A stretch of 64,000 nt of DNA from positions 62,001 to 126,000 of the forward strand of contig NZ_JAQUVZ010000005.1 in assembly GCF_028693135.1 (NCBI RefSeq), given 5' to 3'. The position numbers were made by a program, and so were the translations under genes. Source of the stretch: Methanosarcina sp. (GTDB lineage: Archaea; Halobacteriota; Methanosarcinia; Methanosarcinales; Methanosarcinaceae). Under the pieces are notes generated by a model. It was not told where the DNA came from. It ran no database searches and saw only the letters and a list, made by a program, of their open reading frames with translations. How positions within the stretch are numbered: the first letter of the stretch is position 1; each line of letters starts with the position of its first letter. This document shows, in pieces, positions 1 through 9,042 of the stretch.

Positions 1-1
1 G

Positions 2-1093
2 GGCTGTGCAGCCATTGCTAACGGAAAAGTGTTGTATCAGTCCGAAATCTACCTGAGAGAAAACGTTTCGAAAAAGATGGAACAACGGAAGATGTACCGG
101 AGAACCCGGAGAAGTCGGAAGACAAGGTATAGACCCGCAAGATTTGATAACCGGGGAAATTCAAAGAAAGAAGGAAGATTGGCTCCTTCTATCCGAAGCA
201 AACTTGAAGCTCATTTCCGGGAAAAGAGGTTTGTGGAATCCCTGCTTCCTGTAACCGAGTGGAAGGTAGAACTTGCTTCCTTTGATATTCACAAAATAAC
301 AAATCCGGAAGTTTCCGGGATCGGATATCAGGAAGGGGACCTTAAAGGGTTCTACAATATCAAAGCTTACGTTCTGGACAGGGACGGCTACACCTGCCAG
401 CACTGCAGGGGAAAGTCAAAGGATTCCAGGCTGCATTGCCATCATATCGTTTTCAGGTCACAGAAGGGAACAGATGCACCGGAAAACCTGATAACGCTCT
501 GTGAAACCTGTCACAAAGCCCTGCACAATGGAGAATTCAAGCTTTCAGGGAAAAAGTCAAAAACAAAACATGCAACTGAAATCGGGATCCTCAAATCCCA
601 AATCCGGAAATCCGGCTGGAATTTTGCAGAGACTTTCGGGTACGAAACCAAGTACAGGAGAGAGCAGGTCTTGAAGTTGTTAAAAACACATTACTTTGAT
701 GCTGTTGCTATCTGTTGCAGGGACGATCAGAAAGTAGAGGTAGAAGATTCGGTTTTTCTAAAAAGAAACGTTCCTGCGGGAGATTATCAGCAGCGGAGAG
801 GGAAGAGATCAGAGAAGAAAATACCTACCGGAAAGCTGTTTGGGCTCAGGAAATTTGATATTGTAAAAACGGAAAACGGGATCGGGTTCATTCGTGGCAA
901 ACGGTCATCCGGGTATTTTTCAATCTCAGATATATTCGGAAACAAAATTTCAGATAGTGTTAATGTTAAGAAAAAATGCAGGAGACTGAGTGCGAGGAGT
1001 ACAACATTAGTTCAGATGGTACAGATGACGCATTCCTCCCCTACCTGCCATTTCCGGCAAGCCGGAAATGTCGAGGAAGGGGTCTCCTGCTGA
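2..1093 (+). CDS. iscB: IscB-type RNA-guided HNH/RuvC nuclease, 5' end outside window
   Basis: The frame is open from base 2, so the gene begins upstream. It starts inside the first RuvC segment (GCAAIANGKVLYQSEIYLRE), then an arginine-rich bridge-helix-like stretch (KMYRRTRRSRKTRYRPARF). An HNH domain follows at about nt 360-545, with the CQHC and CETC zinc-type cysteine pairs and the LHCHHIVF core. The final RuvC motif is HYFDAVAIC near nt 690. This order matches IscB, the IS200/IS605-linked ancestor of Cas9, which uses an omega RNA encoded 5' of the gene; that RNA would lie outside the window. The visible catalytic segments look intact. No tnpA is visible. A perfect 10-bp hairpin (CATTTCCGGC/GCCGGAAATG) lies inside the last codons, so the C-terminal 20 residues may be element-end sequence. 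Confidence 0.85.
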   Translation, partial: GCAAIANGKVLYQSEIYLRENVSKKMEQRKMYRRTRRSRKTRYRPARFDNRGNSKKEGRLAPSIRSKLEAHFREKRFVESLLPVTEWKVELASFDIHKITNPEVSGIGYQEGDLKGFYNIKAYVLDRDGYTCQHCRGKSKDSRLHCHHIVFRSQKGTDAPENLITLCETCHKALHNGEFKLSGKKSKTKHATEIGILKSQIRKSGWNFAETFGYETKYRREQVLKLLKTHYFDAVAICCRDDQKVEVEDSVFLKRNVPAGDYQQRRGKRSEKKIPTGKLFGLRKFDIVKTENGIGFIRGKRSSGYFSISDIFGNKISDSVNVKKKCRRLSARSTTLVQMVQMTHSSPTCHFRQAGNVEEGVSC

Positions 1094-1184
1094 GGTAAGA
1101 TGAAATTTGTTTTAAAACTAATATAAATAAAATAAATATATGCACATTATAATTTGAGGGCGAGTATAACTTATATAATCTTAT

Positions 1185-1410
1185 TTTAGAAACTTTAATA
1201 TTGATAATAAGCTTTCCGATGATGCAAATATAATTTCTGCTAGAAGAAGTGAACCCATCTGGAGAAAAGCCCCGGAAAAAATTCATCTTGATTTCATGGA
1301 TACCGATTTTGAAGCAAGTGTCGTCAGTACAGGCTCAAATTTATTCGATAAAGAATGGATTGGCTGAAAGGTTGACAGGGCTTTTTTGAAATTTTGGGGG
1401 AATGTTACTT
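1185..1410 (+). pseudogene. Decayed diphthine-ammonia ligase (MJ0570-family) fragment
   Basis: In frame with nt 1191 the translation reads ISARRSEPIWRKAPEKIH, then LDFMDTDFEASVVSTGSN, then LFDKEWIG. This resembles the middle of archaeal ATP-PPi-type diphthine-ammonia ligases (pattern PLW..LL.EF.D.GFEA.VVS...L.KEWIGR). A TGA at 1365-1367 sits exactly where the conserved arginine codon (CGA) is expected, and the homologous frame continues after it (KVDRAFLKFWG) to TAG at 1410. The start and the N-terminal half are missing. I infer a dead fragment; the family call is from memory of the consensus. Confidence 0.5.
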
Positions 1411-1606
1411 AGTTTTTATTTTTTGCAGGTTATGAGAGGCTTTGGGAACTTAAACGAGCAACTTTTGTTTATCTGCAAAAATCCAATCAGTTCAGCCTCC
1501 ACCTTCGATCTGAAATCTTCCAAAAACCTTAACGAGCCAGAGAAATCGCGAGGCTGCACAAATTATAAACAGAAAGTAAGCATAAGTCATGGGCAATAGA
1601 TTATAT

Positions 1607-1690
1607 GCGATTGAATCTATGCGATTGAATCTATGCGATTGAATCTATGCGATTGACTCTAAGCGATTGAATCTAAGCGATTGATACTAT
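1607..1690 (+). repeat. 14-bp tandem repeat, six units
   Basis: The unit GCGATTGAATCTAT is repeated six times with a few substitutions. It runs directly into the 5' end of the MntA-type gene; the last unit contains a TTG that could be read as a start. The remainder of 1411-1606 shows nothing I can support. Confidence 0.9.
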
Positions 1691-1701
1691 TGTTTGATTA
1701 T

Positions 1702-2145
1702 ATGCAGGTCGACGACACACAATCATATCTGGAACAGCTGGAAAGAACGCTGAGCGAATTTTTCTCAAATATAGATAGTGTTACACTTGCTTACCTATTC
1801 GGTTCAACTGTCCGGGGGGAAGCTAACTGCCTGAGTGATATAGATATCGCCGTCCTTTTTGACAATACCCTTACAAAAAAGGAAGCTTTTGACCTTCAGT
1901 TGAAGTTGATAGTTGATCTGGGAGACCTTCTTAAAACAAACAATGTGGATCTTGTCGTGCTCAATGATTCTCCTCTACTCTTAGCATTCAATATCATACG
2001 CGACGGAATCATTTTGAAATCCGACGAGCGAATAAGAGTATATTTTGAAACAGGGATAATGTCCAGATACTATGATGAGCAGTACTATATCAAAAGGCAT
2101 ATGAAAAGAGCTGTTGAAAGAATGGCGAAAGGCAGGTTGGTATGA
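1702..2145 (+). CDS. mntA: MntA-type minimal nucleotidyltransferase (antitoxin)
   Basis: A small nucleotidyltransferase of about 147 residues. The polymerase-beta signature is clear: GSTVRGEANCLSDIDIAVLF gives the GS and DxD metal-binding residues, and a third acidic site lies in NNVDLVVL. In known MntA/HepT pairs this protein adds AMP to the HEPN partner and neutralises it. The stop overlaps the next start by 4 bases (ATGA at 2142), so the two are translationally coupled. ATG 1702 was chosen; an in-frame TTG at 1681 would add seven residues encoded by the tandem repeat. No strong SD is seen. Confidence 0.85.
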   Translation: MQVDDTQSYLEQLERTLSEFFSNIDSVTLAYLFGSTVRGEANCLSDIDIAVLFDNTLTKKEAFDLQLKLIVDLGDLLKTNNVDLVVLNDSPLLLAFNIIRDGIILKSDERIRVYFETGIMSRYYDEQYYIKRHMKRAVERMAKGRLV

Positions 2146-2564
2146 GACCGGAAGTAATTGACAAGCTTGAACTGCTTGAAGGATATATAGCCATCTTGAG
2201 GGATCTTCAGCAATATAGCTTTGAAGAAATTGAAAAAAATTACGTAATCAAGGGAGCTGTAGAAAGATATTTACAAATTTCACTGGAATCGATGCTGGAT
2301 ATTGGTGAGATCATTATTTCAATGGAGAAAATTAAGCGCCCTCAAAGTTATAAGGAAATATTTCGTACCCTGGGAGAAAACGGAATTCTTCCTGAAGCTT
2401 TTGCCAGAAAAATTGAACCCGCCGCAGGGTTTAGAAATATACTCGTACATATGTATGCGAAAGTAGAAACTAACAGGCTTTATGAAAACCTGCAAAACGG
2501 CGTTGAAGATATGGAACTTTTCATTGAATACATCGCCCGGTTCTTAGCTACAAAACAGGATTAA
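2142..2564 (+). CDS. hepT: HepT-like HEPN RNase toxin (DUF86)
   Basis: A 140-residue all-helical protein. The RNase motif R-x4-H is present as RNILVHMY near residue 105, with the tyrosine that is the AMPylation site in studied HepT proteins. The N-terminal helix (LELLEGYIAILRDLQQYSFEEI) and the RYLQISLESMLDIGEIII helix fit the family, and length is typical. It is coupled by a 4-base overlap to the nucleotidyltransferase upstream. Predicted role: an RNA-cleaving toxin held inactive by its partner, in defence or element stabilisation. Confidence 0.85.
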   Translation: MRPEVIDKLELLEGYIAILRDLQQYSFEEIEKNYVIKGAVERYLQISLESMLDIGEIIISMEKIKRPQSYKEIFRTLGENGILPEAFARKIEPAAGFRNILVHMYAKVETNRLYENLQNGVEDMELFIEYIARFLATKQD

Positions 2565-2656
2565 ATTCCCTTTTTTAGTTATTTCGATTCTTAGTATTCC
2601 TTAATAGTTACAGAATTTTCAAGGAAGCAAAAAGATATTATGGAAATATTAGATTT

Positions 2657-3120
2657 ATGCGCCTAAAAATGCGGAAGTTAGGCAATAAGGAAGACCTGGA
2701 TTATGTACTGGAACTGCTGGAACTGCTGGAACTGCTCGGGATGATGGAGTTTGCCATGAAGGATATTTACGAAATCAGCGGAGGCCAGCAACAGAAAGAA
2801 CTCATCGCGCGGGCACTTGCACAGAAGGCAGATATTCTTCTTCTTGACGAGCCAACCAGCAATCTTGACATAAGGCACCAGTTCGAGGTCATGGAAATTA
2901 TGAAAGATATCATGAAGAACAAAGGAATCTCTGCGGTCATGGCACTTCATGATTTGAATCTGGCTTTGAGATATGCCGATAGAATAATCATGATGAAGGG
3001 GGCAAAATATTTGCCGCCGGGAATCCTGCTTCAGTCCTCACCGTAGAGAATATAATATAGGTTTATGGGGTACGGGCTCTGGTGAAAGATACAGGGAGGA
3101 GGCCACATATCATTCCGACA
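2657..3120 (+). pseudogene. Broken iron/cobalamin-type ABC transporter ATPase
   Basis: The open part (2657-3046) carries the ABC signature ISGGQQQKELIARALAQ, Walker B ILLLDEPTSNLD and the switch region MALHDLNLALRYADRII, as in FecE/BtuD ATPases. The whole N-terminal third with Walker A is missing. Near 3001 a frameshift occurs: the normal C-terminus GKIFAAGNPASVLTVENI continues in the next frame, meets a TAG at about 3058, and resumes as VYGVRALVKDTGRRPHIIP. A 9-bp triplication (LELLELLELLG) lies near 2707. It cannot make a working ATPase. Confidence 0.8.
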
Positions 3121-3210
3121 GGACGAAAAAGGGCTGGTTTATCCGATTGCCTGATCTCTTTGGATTATCGTCTTGAGAAAATTAAATGTCTAAAAAAGTC
3201 AAGTCTGAGT

Positions 3211-3222
3211 TAATATATAAAT
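3211..3222 (+). promoter_or_regulatory. TATA-like box upstream of the VOC gene
   Basis: TAATATATAAAT lies about 40 bases before the ATG at 3262, the expected distance for an archaeal TATA box with a short leader. Judged by eye only. Confidence 0.4.
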
Positions 3223-3261
3223 ACCATCCCGATTATCTAATTATGGCAGGGGGTAGTTATC

Positions 3262-3651
3262 ATGCCAAGAGTTGTTCATTTCGAGATACGTGCAGAAGAT
3301 GTTGCAAGGGCAAAGAAGTTCTACGAGAATGTTTTCGGTTGGAAGATAGAGAAGTGGGAAGGTCCCATGGAATACTGGAATATAACAACCGGTAAACAGG
3401 AAGAGCCAGGAATCGATGGGGGCTTGATGAGAAGGCAGGTCGGAATACCGGGGGCAGCCACACCGATAAGCACCTATATCTGCACAATAGATGTCCCGGA
3501 CGTCGATGAGTACCTGAACAAGATAAAGCAGCAAGGCGGCAAAGTGACTATGGAAAAGAGTCCCATACCCGGCATAGGCTGGTTTGCATATTGTCTCGAC
3601 ACAGAAAAAAATATATTCGGGATAATGCACTCTGACATGAGTGCCAGATGA
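3262..3651 (+). CDS. VOC-superfamily (glyoxalase/dioxygenase-fold) protein
   Basis: 129 residues with two beta-alpha-beta-beta-beta modules: VVHFEIRAEDVARAKKFYENVFGWKI at the N-terminus and ISTYICTIDVPDVDEYLNKIKQQGGKV in the second half, ending with the family-like GWFAYCLDTEKNIFGIM. Related proteins bind a divalent metal and act on small ligands or confer resistance; the substrate cannot be told here. Start ATG follows a G-rich stretch (GGGGGTAG). It appears monocistronic and converges with the MATE gene. Confidence 0.8.
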   Translation: MPRVVHFEIRAEDVARAKKFYENVFGWKIEKWEGPMEYWNITTGKQEEPGIDGGLMRRQVGIPGAATPISTYICTIDVPDVDEYLNKIKQQGGKVTMEKSPIPGIGWFAYCLDTEKNIFGIMHSDMSAR

Positions 3652-3723
3652 CCTTTTCTGTCTTCCGTTCTTCTTTTCGTTATCTATTTATCTATTTGTC
3701 AAGATCTCTTATCGGATCTAGCC

Positions 3724-5076
3724 TCATATTTCCATCCCAATTTGAAGCTGTTCTCTCTTCCTTTCCTTCTTCTTAAACTTCCGGTACTCTCTCCCCAGCA
3801 ACCCTGCAGCCAGCACGCAAGCCAGAAAATCCGAAATGGGAAACGCAGCCCAGACTCCGGTAAGTCCGTAAAATCTCGGTAGGACCAGCACAAGAGGCAG
3901 CAGGAAAAGGAGCTGCCTTGCAAGCGATAGAATAAAAGCTGGCCTCGGTTTTCCAAGGGCCTGGAACACGGTTGTGCCTACGAGCTGGAAACCTATGAAA
4001 GGCAGGATAAGCACAACGATCCGCATGGCTTCGGCCCCTGCAACTGTGAGTTCAGGGTCAGAGCTGAAGATATGGATGATAGGGGCAGGAAAGAGGAACA
4101 TGACCAGAAACCCCGGGAGGGAGAAGAGAGTGCTGACTTTCAGGGCGACCTCAACCGATTCGACTACTCTTGAGAGCTGTTTTGCGCCGTAGTTATAGCC
4201 CACTATGGGCTGAAGGCCGAAGGAAATCCCTAGCATGGGCAGAAAGATGAGCAGGAGCAGACGGTGAATGATCCCGAAGGCCGCAATTGAGACGTCTCCT
4301 CCATAAGTTGCAAGGGCATTGTTTACAAAAATCATCATGACACTGTTTGAAGCTTCAACAATGAAAGGACCGAGGCCTATTGCTACTACCTCTTTTGAGA
4401 TTGCAGAGCTTGGGATCAGCAGTTTTGGTTTGAAGGTAACCGAACTTCTCCCGGCAAGGAAGTAGCGCAGCAGGAAGACCGTGGATACAAGCTGGGCAAG
4501 TATAGTTGCAATAGCAGCTCCTCTTACCCCCATATCAAGCCCGAAGATGAAGATAGGGTCAAGCAGCATGTTCAGGCCAGCCCCCAGGAGCATTCCGAAC
4601 ATTGCATAGCGGGCGTTACCTTCGGCTCTTACAAGGTCTTCGGTTGCAATCCCGAGAGTAAAGACAACCGAGCCTGCCATTATTATTTCAAGATAAGCTT
4701 TCGCATAGGGCATAATGTTAGGCGTTGCCCCAAAAAGTTTTAGTAAAGGCTCAAGAAAGGCAAGCCCTATAAGCGAGTAAGCAATTCCCAGGAAAATTCC
4801 CAGGAAAAACACGGTCCCAAGAGCTTTTTCAGCTTTATGTGGCTCTTTTGACCCCAGAGACCTTGAAATAATTGAAGCTCCTCCTATCCCGAGCCCTATT
4901 GCAATCCCCATTGCGAGCATATGGATTGGAAAAGCTATCACCAGCCCACCAATTCCAGGAACACTTTCTTCCCCGAGAGCCCTTCCAACGAAGATCGTGT
5001 CTACTACATTGTAAAAAGCGTAAACAAGCATCCCTATGATTGAAGGGGCTGAGAGCTTGAAAAGAAGTTTACCCAC
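3724..5076 (-). CDS. MATE-family efflux transporter
   Basis: About 450 residues in 12 hydrophobic segments, with two homologous halves (APSIIGMLVYAFYNVVDTIF near the N-terminus; ISKEVVAIGLGPFIVEASNS in the middle). MATE proteins export cationic compounds in exchange for Na+ or H+. The GTG at 5076 is the first canonical start, but the frame stays open upstream and gives QEHSSFLGTEKVGKLLFKLS, which looks like a genuine MATE N-terminus. The SD GGAGAGG (5119-5125) then points to an ATA codon at 5110-5112. It is divergent from the sugar kinase across about 270 bases. Confidence 0.9.
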   Translation of the reverse strand: MGKLLFKLSAPSIIGMLVYAFYNVVDTIFVGRALGEESVPGIGGLVIAFPIHMLAMGIAIGLGIGGASIISRSLGSKEPHKAEKALGTVFFLGIFLGIAYSLIGLAFLEPLLKLFGATPNIMPYAKAYLEIIMAGSVVFTLGIATEDLVRAEGNARYAMFGMLLGAGLNMLLDPIFIFGLDMGVRGAAIATILAQLVSTVFLLRYFLAGRSSVTFKPKLLIPSSAISKEVVAIGLGPFIVEASNSVMMIFVNNALATYGGDVSIAAFGIIHRLLLLIFLPMLGISFGLQPIVGYNYGAKQLSRVVESVEVALKVSTLFSLPGFLVMFLFPAPIIHIFSSDPELTVAGAEAMRIVVLILPFIGFQLVGTTVFQALGKPRPAFILSLARQLLFLLPLVLVLPRFYGLTGVWAAFPISDFLACVLAAGLLGREYRKFKKKERKREQLQIGMEI

Positions 5077-5378
5077 TTTTTCCGTGCCCAGAAAGCTGCT
5101 GTGTTCTTGTATCCCGGTCCTCTCCTGTCGTTAAGGCTAACAGGGTTTTCCGTAAGCAGGGAAGGTATAAAGCCGTTTCGTAAGTGAGGAAAAATGGAAG
5201 TGAAAGGCCGAAGGAAGCAAGGAAAAAATAAGATTGAAGAAACGGGTAGTAAAGAATGAAAAGTGGATAGAGTAAAGAAGGAAATTTTGGATATCAGGGA
5301 ATTAGAGTAACCGATTAATAAAAGGCTGCCAATTAGTAAAATAAAGTGGAAAATGAACCAGCAGTATGGAGTGGAAAG

Positions 5379-6299
5379 GTGAAAAAAGAGCAATCGAAGC
5401 CAATTAAAGCCCTCACATTCGGAGAAGCCCTTTTTGATATCATCAAAGGCACCGCCCACCTCGGAGGAGCTCCCCTTAACCTTGCAGCTCACCTTGCAAA
5501 ATTAGGGGCAAAACCAGCTGTTCTAACAGCAGTCGGAAGGGATGAGCTTGGCAAAATTCTCTTTTCCAGGGCTGAAAAGATGGGAGTTGACACTTCGTAC
5601 ATCCTGATTGATGAAATAAGGCCAACAGGAACCGTTACTGTCAAACTTAAAGACGAAGGAATCCCTGTTTTCACGATCAATGAAGATGTAGCCTGGGATG
5701 CGATTACTCCGGACGAAAGGAAATTTGAAGCTCTTGCAGCGGAGGAGTGGGACGTTTTTTGCTTCGGGACCCTCGCCCAGAGGTCGAAAGAAAACAGGAA
5801 AACGCTGAAAAGGCTGCTTTCGGAAATAAAAGCAAAACACTTTTTCTACGATGTAAACCTGAGAGCCGGATTCTACAAAAAGGAATGGATCTTATCTTCC
5901 CTTGAACACTGCACAATCCTGAAAATGAATGAAGAAGAGGCAGCACAAATTTCCGGTATGCTTTTCGGCACCACGTATGCCTGTAGATCTCTATGCCGCC
6001 TGCTTACGGACAGATACCCGAAAATATCCGTAATCTGCATAACAAAAGGACCTGAGGGGGCAGATGTCTATCAGGATGGAGTCTATGAGGAAATTGGAAC
6101 CACTCCCGTAGAAGTTGCGGATACAGTAGGAGCAGGAGATGCTTTTTCTGCTGGATTCCTTTATGCTTTTCTTTCAGGGTTGAGCATATTAAAAGCTGCA
6201 TCAATAGCCTGTGCCCTTGGAACATATGTTGCATCAAAACCGGGGGCAGTACCTGAATATTCAGAAGAACTTATGAAAGAGCTGGGAATTTTAGAGTGA
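5379..6299 (+). CDS. PfkB-family carbohydrate kinase (fructokinase-like)
   Basis: A ribokinase-fold sugar kinase. The N-terminal sugar-binding signature is GGAPLNLAAHLAKLGA near residue 27 and the C-terminal ATP/anion-hole motif is DTVGAGDAFSAGF with the catalytic Asp. GTG 5379 was chosen because GGAG lies about eight bases upstream; an earlier in-frame GTG at 5346 would add 11 residues without family similarity. The substrate is likely fructose or a related hexose, but this is inference. It is slightly shorter at the N-terminus than many homologues. Confidence 0.85.
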   Translation: MKKEQSKPIKALTFGEALFDIIKGTAHLGGAPLNLAAHLAKLGAKPAVLTAVGRDELGKILFSRAEKMGVDTSYILIDEIRPTGTVTVKLKDEGIPVFTINEDVAWDAITPDERKFEALAAEEWDVFCFGTLAQRSKENRKTLKRLLSEIKAKHFFYDVNLRAGFYKKEWILSSLEHCTILKMNEEEAAQISGMLFGTTYACRSLCRLLTDRYPKISVICITKGPEGADVYQDGVYEEIGTTPVEVADTVGAGDAFSAGFLYAFLSGLSILKAASIACALGTYVASKPGAVPEYSEELMKELGILE

Positions 6300-6997
6300 G
6301 AAAGGAAATCTTCTTTCCTGCAAGCCTCGGTATCTGAAATAGAAGGATTTTCTGGGTTCAAATTCCATCCCTGCACTAAATTAGGGGGATATAACAACAA
6401 AAAAGTGTACGCTATATTTTAGAATAACTTTAAAAATATCATAAATTACTCCTTTTTTATTAATGTATTTTTGTAGTTAACAGTATTTATTATATTTACT
6501 ACTCACATTCCGAACCCCGGCACTCTTGTGACAATATGTTATACAAAAAGATCATTTTACTGATATAACATCAACAAAATGGCCAATAGTCAAGTATTGT
6601 TTTCCTAGCCTGGCAGGGGTTCGAAATGTGAATTACTAATTATTTATCTTCAGTAATATAGATTCCAAAAATCTATTACATATAAAAACAGATTTTATAT
6701 ATTATGTAATATTTTGTAGAACTTTGCAATAATTTCAAGATGGATTATAATGAGAACGAAACAAAGTACACTATAGTCATTTACGCAAAGAATTACACTT
6801 GCAATTGAAATGACCTATTTTCTAGCCAAATGAATTGTGTTTTTAGTCCTTTCTGTGAATTAAGTGTAAATTGTTGTGTTCATAACTATAATTTTGCATG
6901 AGTAAGAGCTTTGAGCACTGGTAATTCAACTTCCAAAACCTCTGGTTTTCAAAAGCAAATGTGTCTAAAAAAGATTGAAGTAACAGGAGTGGGGACA
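6300..6997. other. Gene-free AT-rich stretch with a nested inverted-repeat element
   Basis: No coding signal. Near 6356 the text GGGTTCAAATTCC...CTGCACTA resembles the T-arm and 3' end of a tRNA but the stem pairs poorly. Positions 6501-6632 form the inverted-repeat element listed separately. Confidence 0.6.
6501..6632. repeat. MITE-like element with nested inverted repeats
   Basis: The outer arms ACTCACATTCCGAACCCCGG (6501-6520) and its near-complement around 6613-6632 pair over about 20 bases with a few mismatches; similarity continues outward. Inside lies a second perfect arm pair ATGTTATA (6536-6543) and TATAACAT (6564-6571). No coding capacity. Its size and shape fit a miniature inverted-repeat element or a long structured transcript end. 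Confidence 0.55.
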
Positions 6998-8233
6998 ATG
7001 AGTGAAGAAACAGACAAACAAGAAGAAACCGAAACTGAAAAAGAAGAAGAAACCGAAACTGAAAAAGAAGAAACTGAAACGGAAAAAGAAAAAGAATCCT
7101 CTGCCACTCTATCGGAGGAAGCAATCACTACCGATGACAAGTTCGGTTACTTTGTAGAACTAGTAGCCTACGATACTTTAACCAGTCAGGTAAAGAAATT
7201 GGTGGAGAAGGTGAATGAGAAGCTTTCAGATGATAAGAAAATACTCTTGGTAGAAGATCTTAACATTGCGATTGACGATGTGCGTTTGGTGCAAGTTAAA
7301 TCTCAGTTGATGATACTGGAAGAGGCGCTGAATGAACAAATTGCTGCCAATGAAAAAACACATTTACCTCCGCAAGTGAAAGGATTTGTGGAGGCGTCAG
7401 CGGTGGCACCAACTTTGAAAGCTATAGAGACCGTTATCGGTGCTGTGACTGATATTGCCGATATGTTCTATGGTAAATATACTATTAAAGGCAAAGAGAT
7501 CTCTCTGTCAGACACGGCCCTGCGGATCTTAATCGCGGGAGAACTAAAAGAGAAACGAAATAACCGATCAGTCTATTTAACCAATTTCTACTGTTTAGAG
7601 AAATCCCAGTTGATCGAAACGCTAAGACGATTGGTTCAAAGAAGAGGAGAATTACAAAATCAGGTTCATCGATTGCACCAGGAAATTGTAAAACCAAGAA
7701 AGAAAAAGATAGCTGAGTTAGAAGTGGAAATAAAGAAAAAAGTAGCTGAGTTAGAAGTGGAAATAAAGAAAAAGGAGGACTCTTCCCCAGCGGAAATCAG
7801 TGAGTTGGCTTCTCTAGTAGGTAGGAAGCAGCAAGAATTAAAGGTGTTGACAGACGAAAAACAAGAAGTAGAAGAGAACATTTTGGAGTCTGAATCCCTG
7901 ATAACTGCCTTTGACAAGGGCATTAAAGCACTGCTGACCACCGTCGATGGTCAAACCGCTTCTCCGTTTGAGGTCGCTGTTTTGCGTGAGCAAATTTCGG
8001 AGTTGAAAATCACCCATTTGCTTTATGCGAAAATTGTTTCTGGCGGTGGTGATGCGATCACCGGCAAACGCTGGTTTTCTTGGAGGCATGTAACTTACTT
8101 GGGCGGCAGTGTTGTCAGTTACATCCTTGCAGACACGAAGGGAGAGATTGTAGCTGCCAATACATCGATTCAGACGGGACTATTGGACTATAAGCTGTCA
8201 TCGAATGAGTTGTTTTTGAAAAGAAGTGAATGA
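6998..8233 (+). CDS. Orphan coiled-coil protein with acidic repeat N-terminus
   Basis: 411 residues, not recognised. ATG 6998 has a strong SD (AGGAGTGGGGA). Residues 1-40 are a low-complexity Glu/Thr/Lys tract (repeats of ETEKEE). A helical region follows, then a long coiled coil around 220-320 that contains a recent 10-residue duplication (AELEVEIKKK twice, 30 bp in DNA). The C-terminus (about 330-411) is more globular, with GGGDAITGKRWFSWRHVTYL. No membrane segment and no signal peptide. It stands alone between long intergenic stretches and its codon choice looks unlike neighbouring metabolic genes, suggesting transfer. A soluble structural or scaffold role is possible. Confidence 0.75.
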   Translation: MSEETDKQEETETEKEEETETEKEETETEKEKESSATLSEEAITTDDKFGYFVELVAYDTLTSQVKKLVEKVNEKLSDDKKILLVEDLNIAIDDVRLVQVKSQLMILEEALNEQIAANEKTHLPPQVKGFVEASAVAPTLKAIETVIGAVTDIADMFYGKYTIKGKEISLSDTALRILIAGELKEKRNNRSVYLTNFYCLEKSQLIETLRRLVQRRGELQNQVHRLHQEIVKPRKKKIAELEVEIKKKVAELEVEIKKKEDSSPAEISELASLVGRKQQELKVLTDEKQEVEENILESESLITAFDKGIKALLTTVDGQTASPFEVAVLREQISELKITHLLYAKIVSGGGDAITGKRWFSWRHVTYLGGSVVSYILADTKGEIVAANTSIQTGLLDYKLSSNELFLKRSE

Positions 8234-8304
8234 TGCTGAAAGCAACTTAATTATTTAATTGTGGACACAAGGGATGTGAAAGGCATTAAGATGAGCGATT
8301 TTGA

Positions 8305-8997
8305 TTATTTTTGATTTACGGAAATAAGTGTCTTCCTCATCTCCTTCGTATTTCTATTAAAATCCCCTTCTTGTACTCTCTTTTTCAGTTTCTTCAGTGT
8401 ACTTCTGTACTTAATCCCGATCTCCCTAGCTTTAGCAGGCTTTAAATGGAGTACGAATTCCCTTATCTTTTCAATATTAGGATACATATCAACGTGATTA
8501 CTCTCAAGCTCCTGCATTTCAACCTTATTGGTTTCTTTTCCGATATACACGCATCCTTTTGGCTTCATATGTCTTCTTTCTAAAACTCCAATATCCCCTT
8601 GAAATTTAGTTTTTGGATGATTTATGTAATCAATGAACACATCACTTAATGGCTTCCAGTATTCTCTTCCCTGAAATGTATCTCCTGTATTGTAATCAAT
8701 GAATTCTTTCTCAACCACGATCTGTGGATTTTTGTTGAAAGCAGCAATAGGTTTAACCTTCTCGCCATCTATACCAGCTTTTGCACCATTACCTACAAGC
8801 ATGAAATTAAAAGGTTTAATCTGTTTATCAAACGGTCATGATACTGAACAAATTTAATTTTTACATTTGTATTTTCAGGAGGAAGCATTGTTGTTCAGAT
8901 TTTTCCATCCCGGTTGAGAATAGAAATCTGGACATTATTTTCCCCTCCATAGTTAGATATGTTCGTTTGTAATGCTCCCTCGTTGGGTCGGACCTTA
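8305..8997 (-). pseudogene. Broken gene of unrecognised family
   Basis: The 3' part (8305-8802) encodes about 165 residues beginning LVGNGAKAGIDGEKVKPIAA and containing GDIGVLERRHMKPKGCVYIG. The same frame runs 12 codons further upstream (FDKQIKPFNF) to a stop. In a neighbouring frame the protein clearly continues upstream: LRPSFKVRPNEGALQTNISN, NYGGENNVQISILNRDGKI, a stop, then TTMLPPENTNVKIKFVQYHD. So one frameshift (near 8835) and at least one nonsense change split the gene. I do not recognise the family. Confidence 0.55.
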
Positions 8998-9042
8998 AAA
9001 GACGGGCGTAAAAGGATTGTTAGATGGGGGTTAACCGGTGGT

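Noticed and set aside
1402-1599. 65-codon frame as a gene
   Set aside because: Overlaps the end of the decayed ligase fragment, no SD, composition looks non-coding.
6350-6385. tRNA gene suggested by GGGTTCAAATTCC...CTGCACTA
   Set aside because: Only a T-arm-like end is visible, the stem has mismatches at conserved pairs and no D-arm or anticodon arm precedes it.
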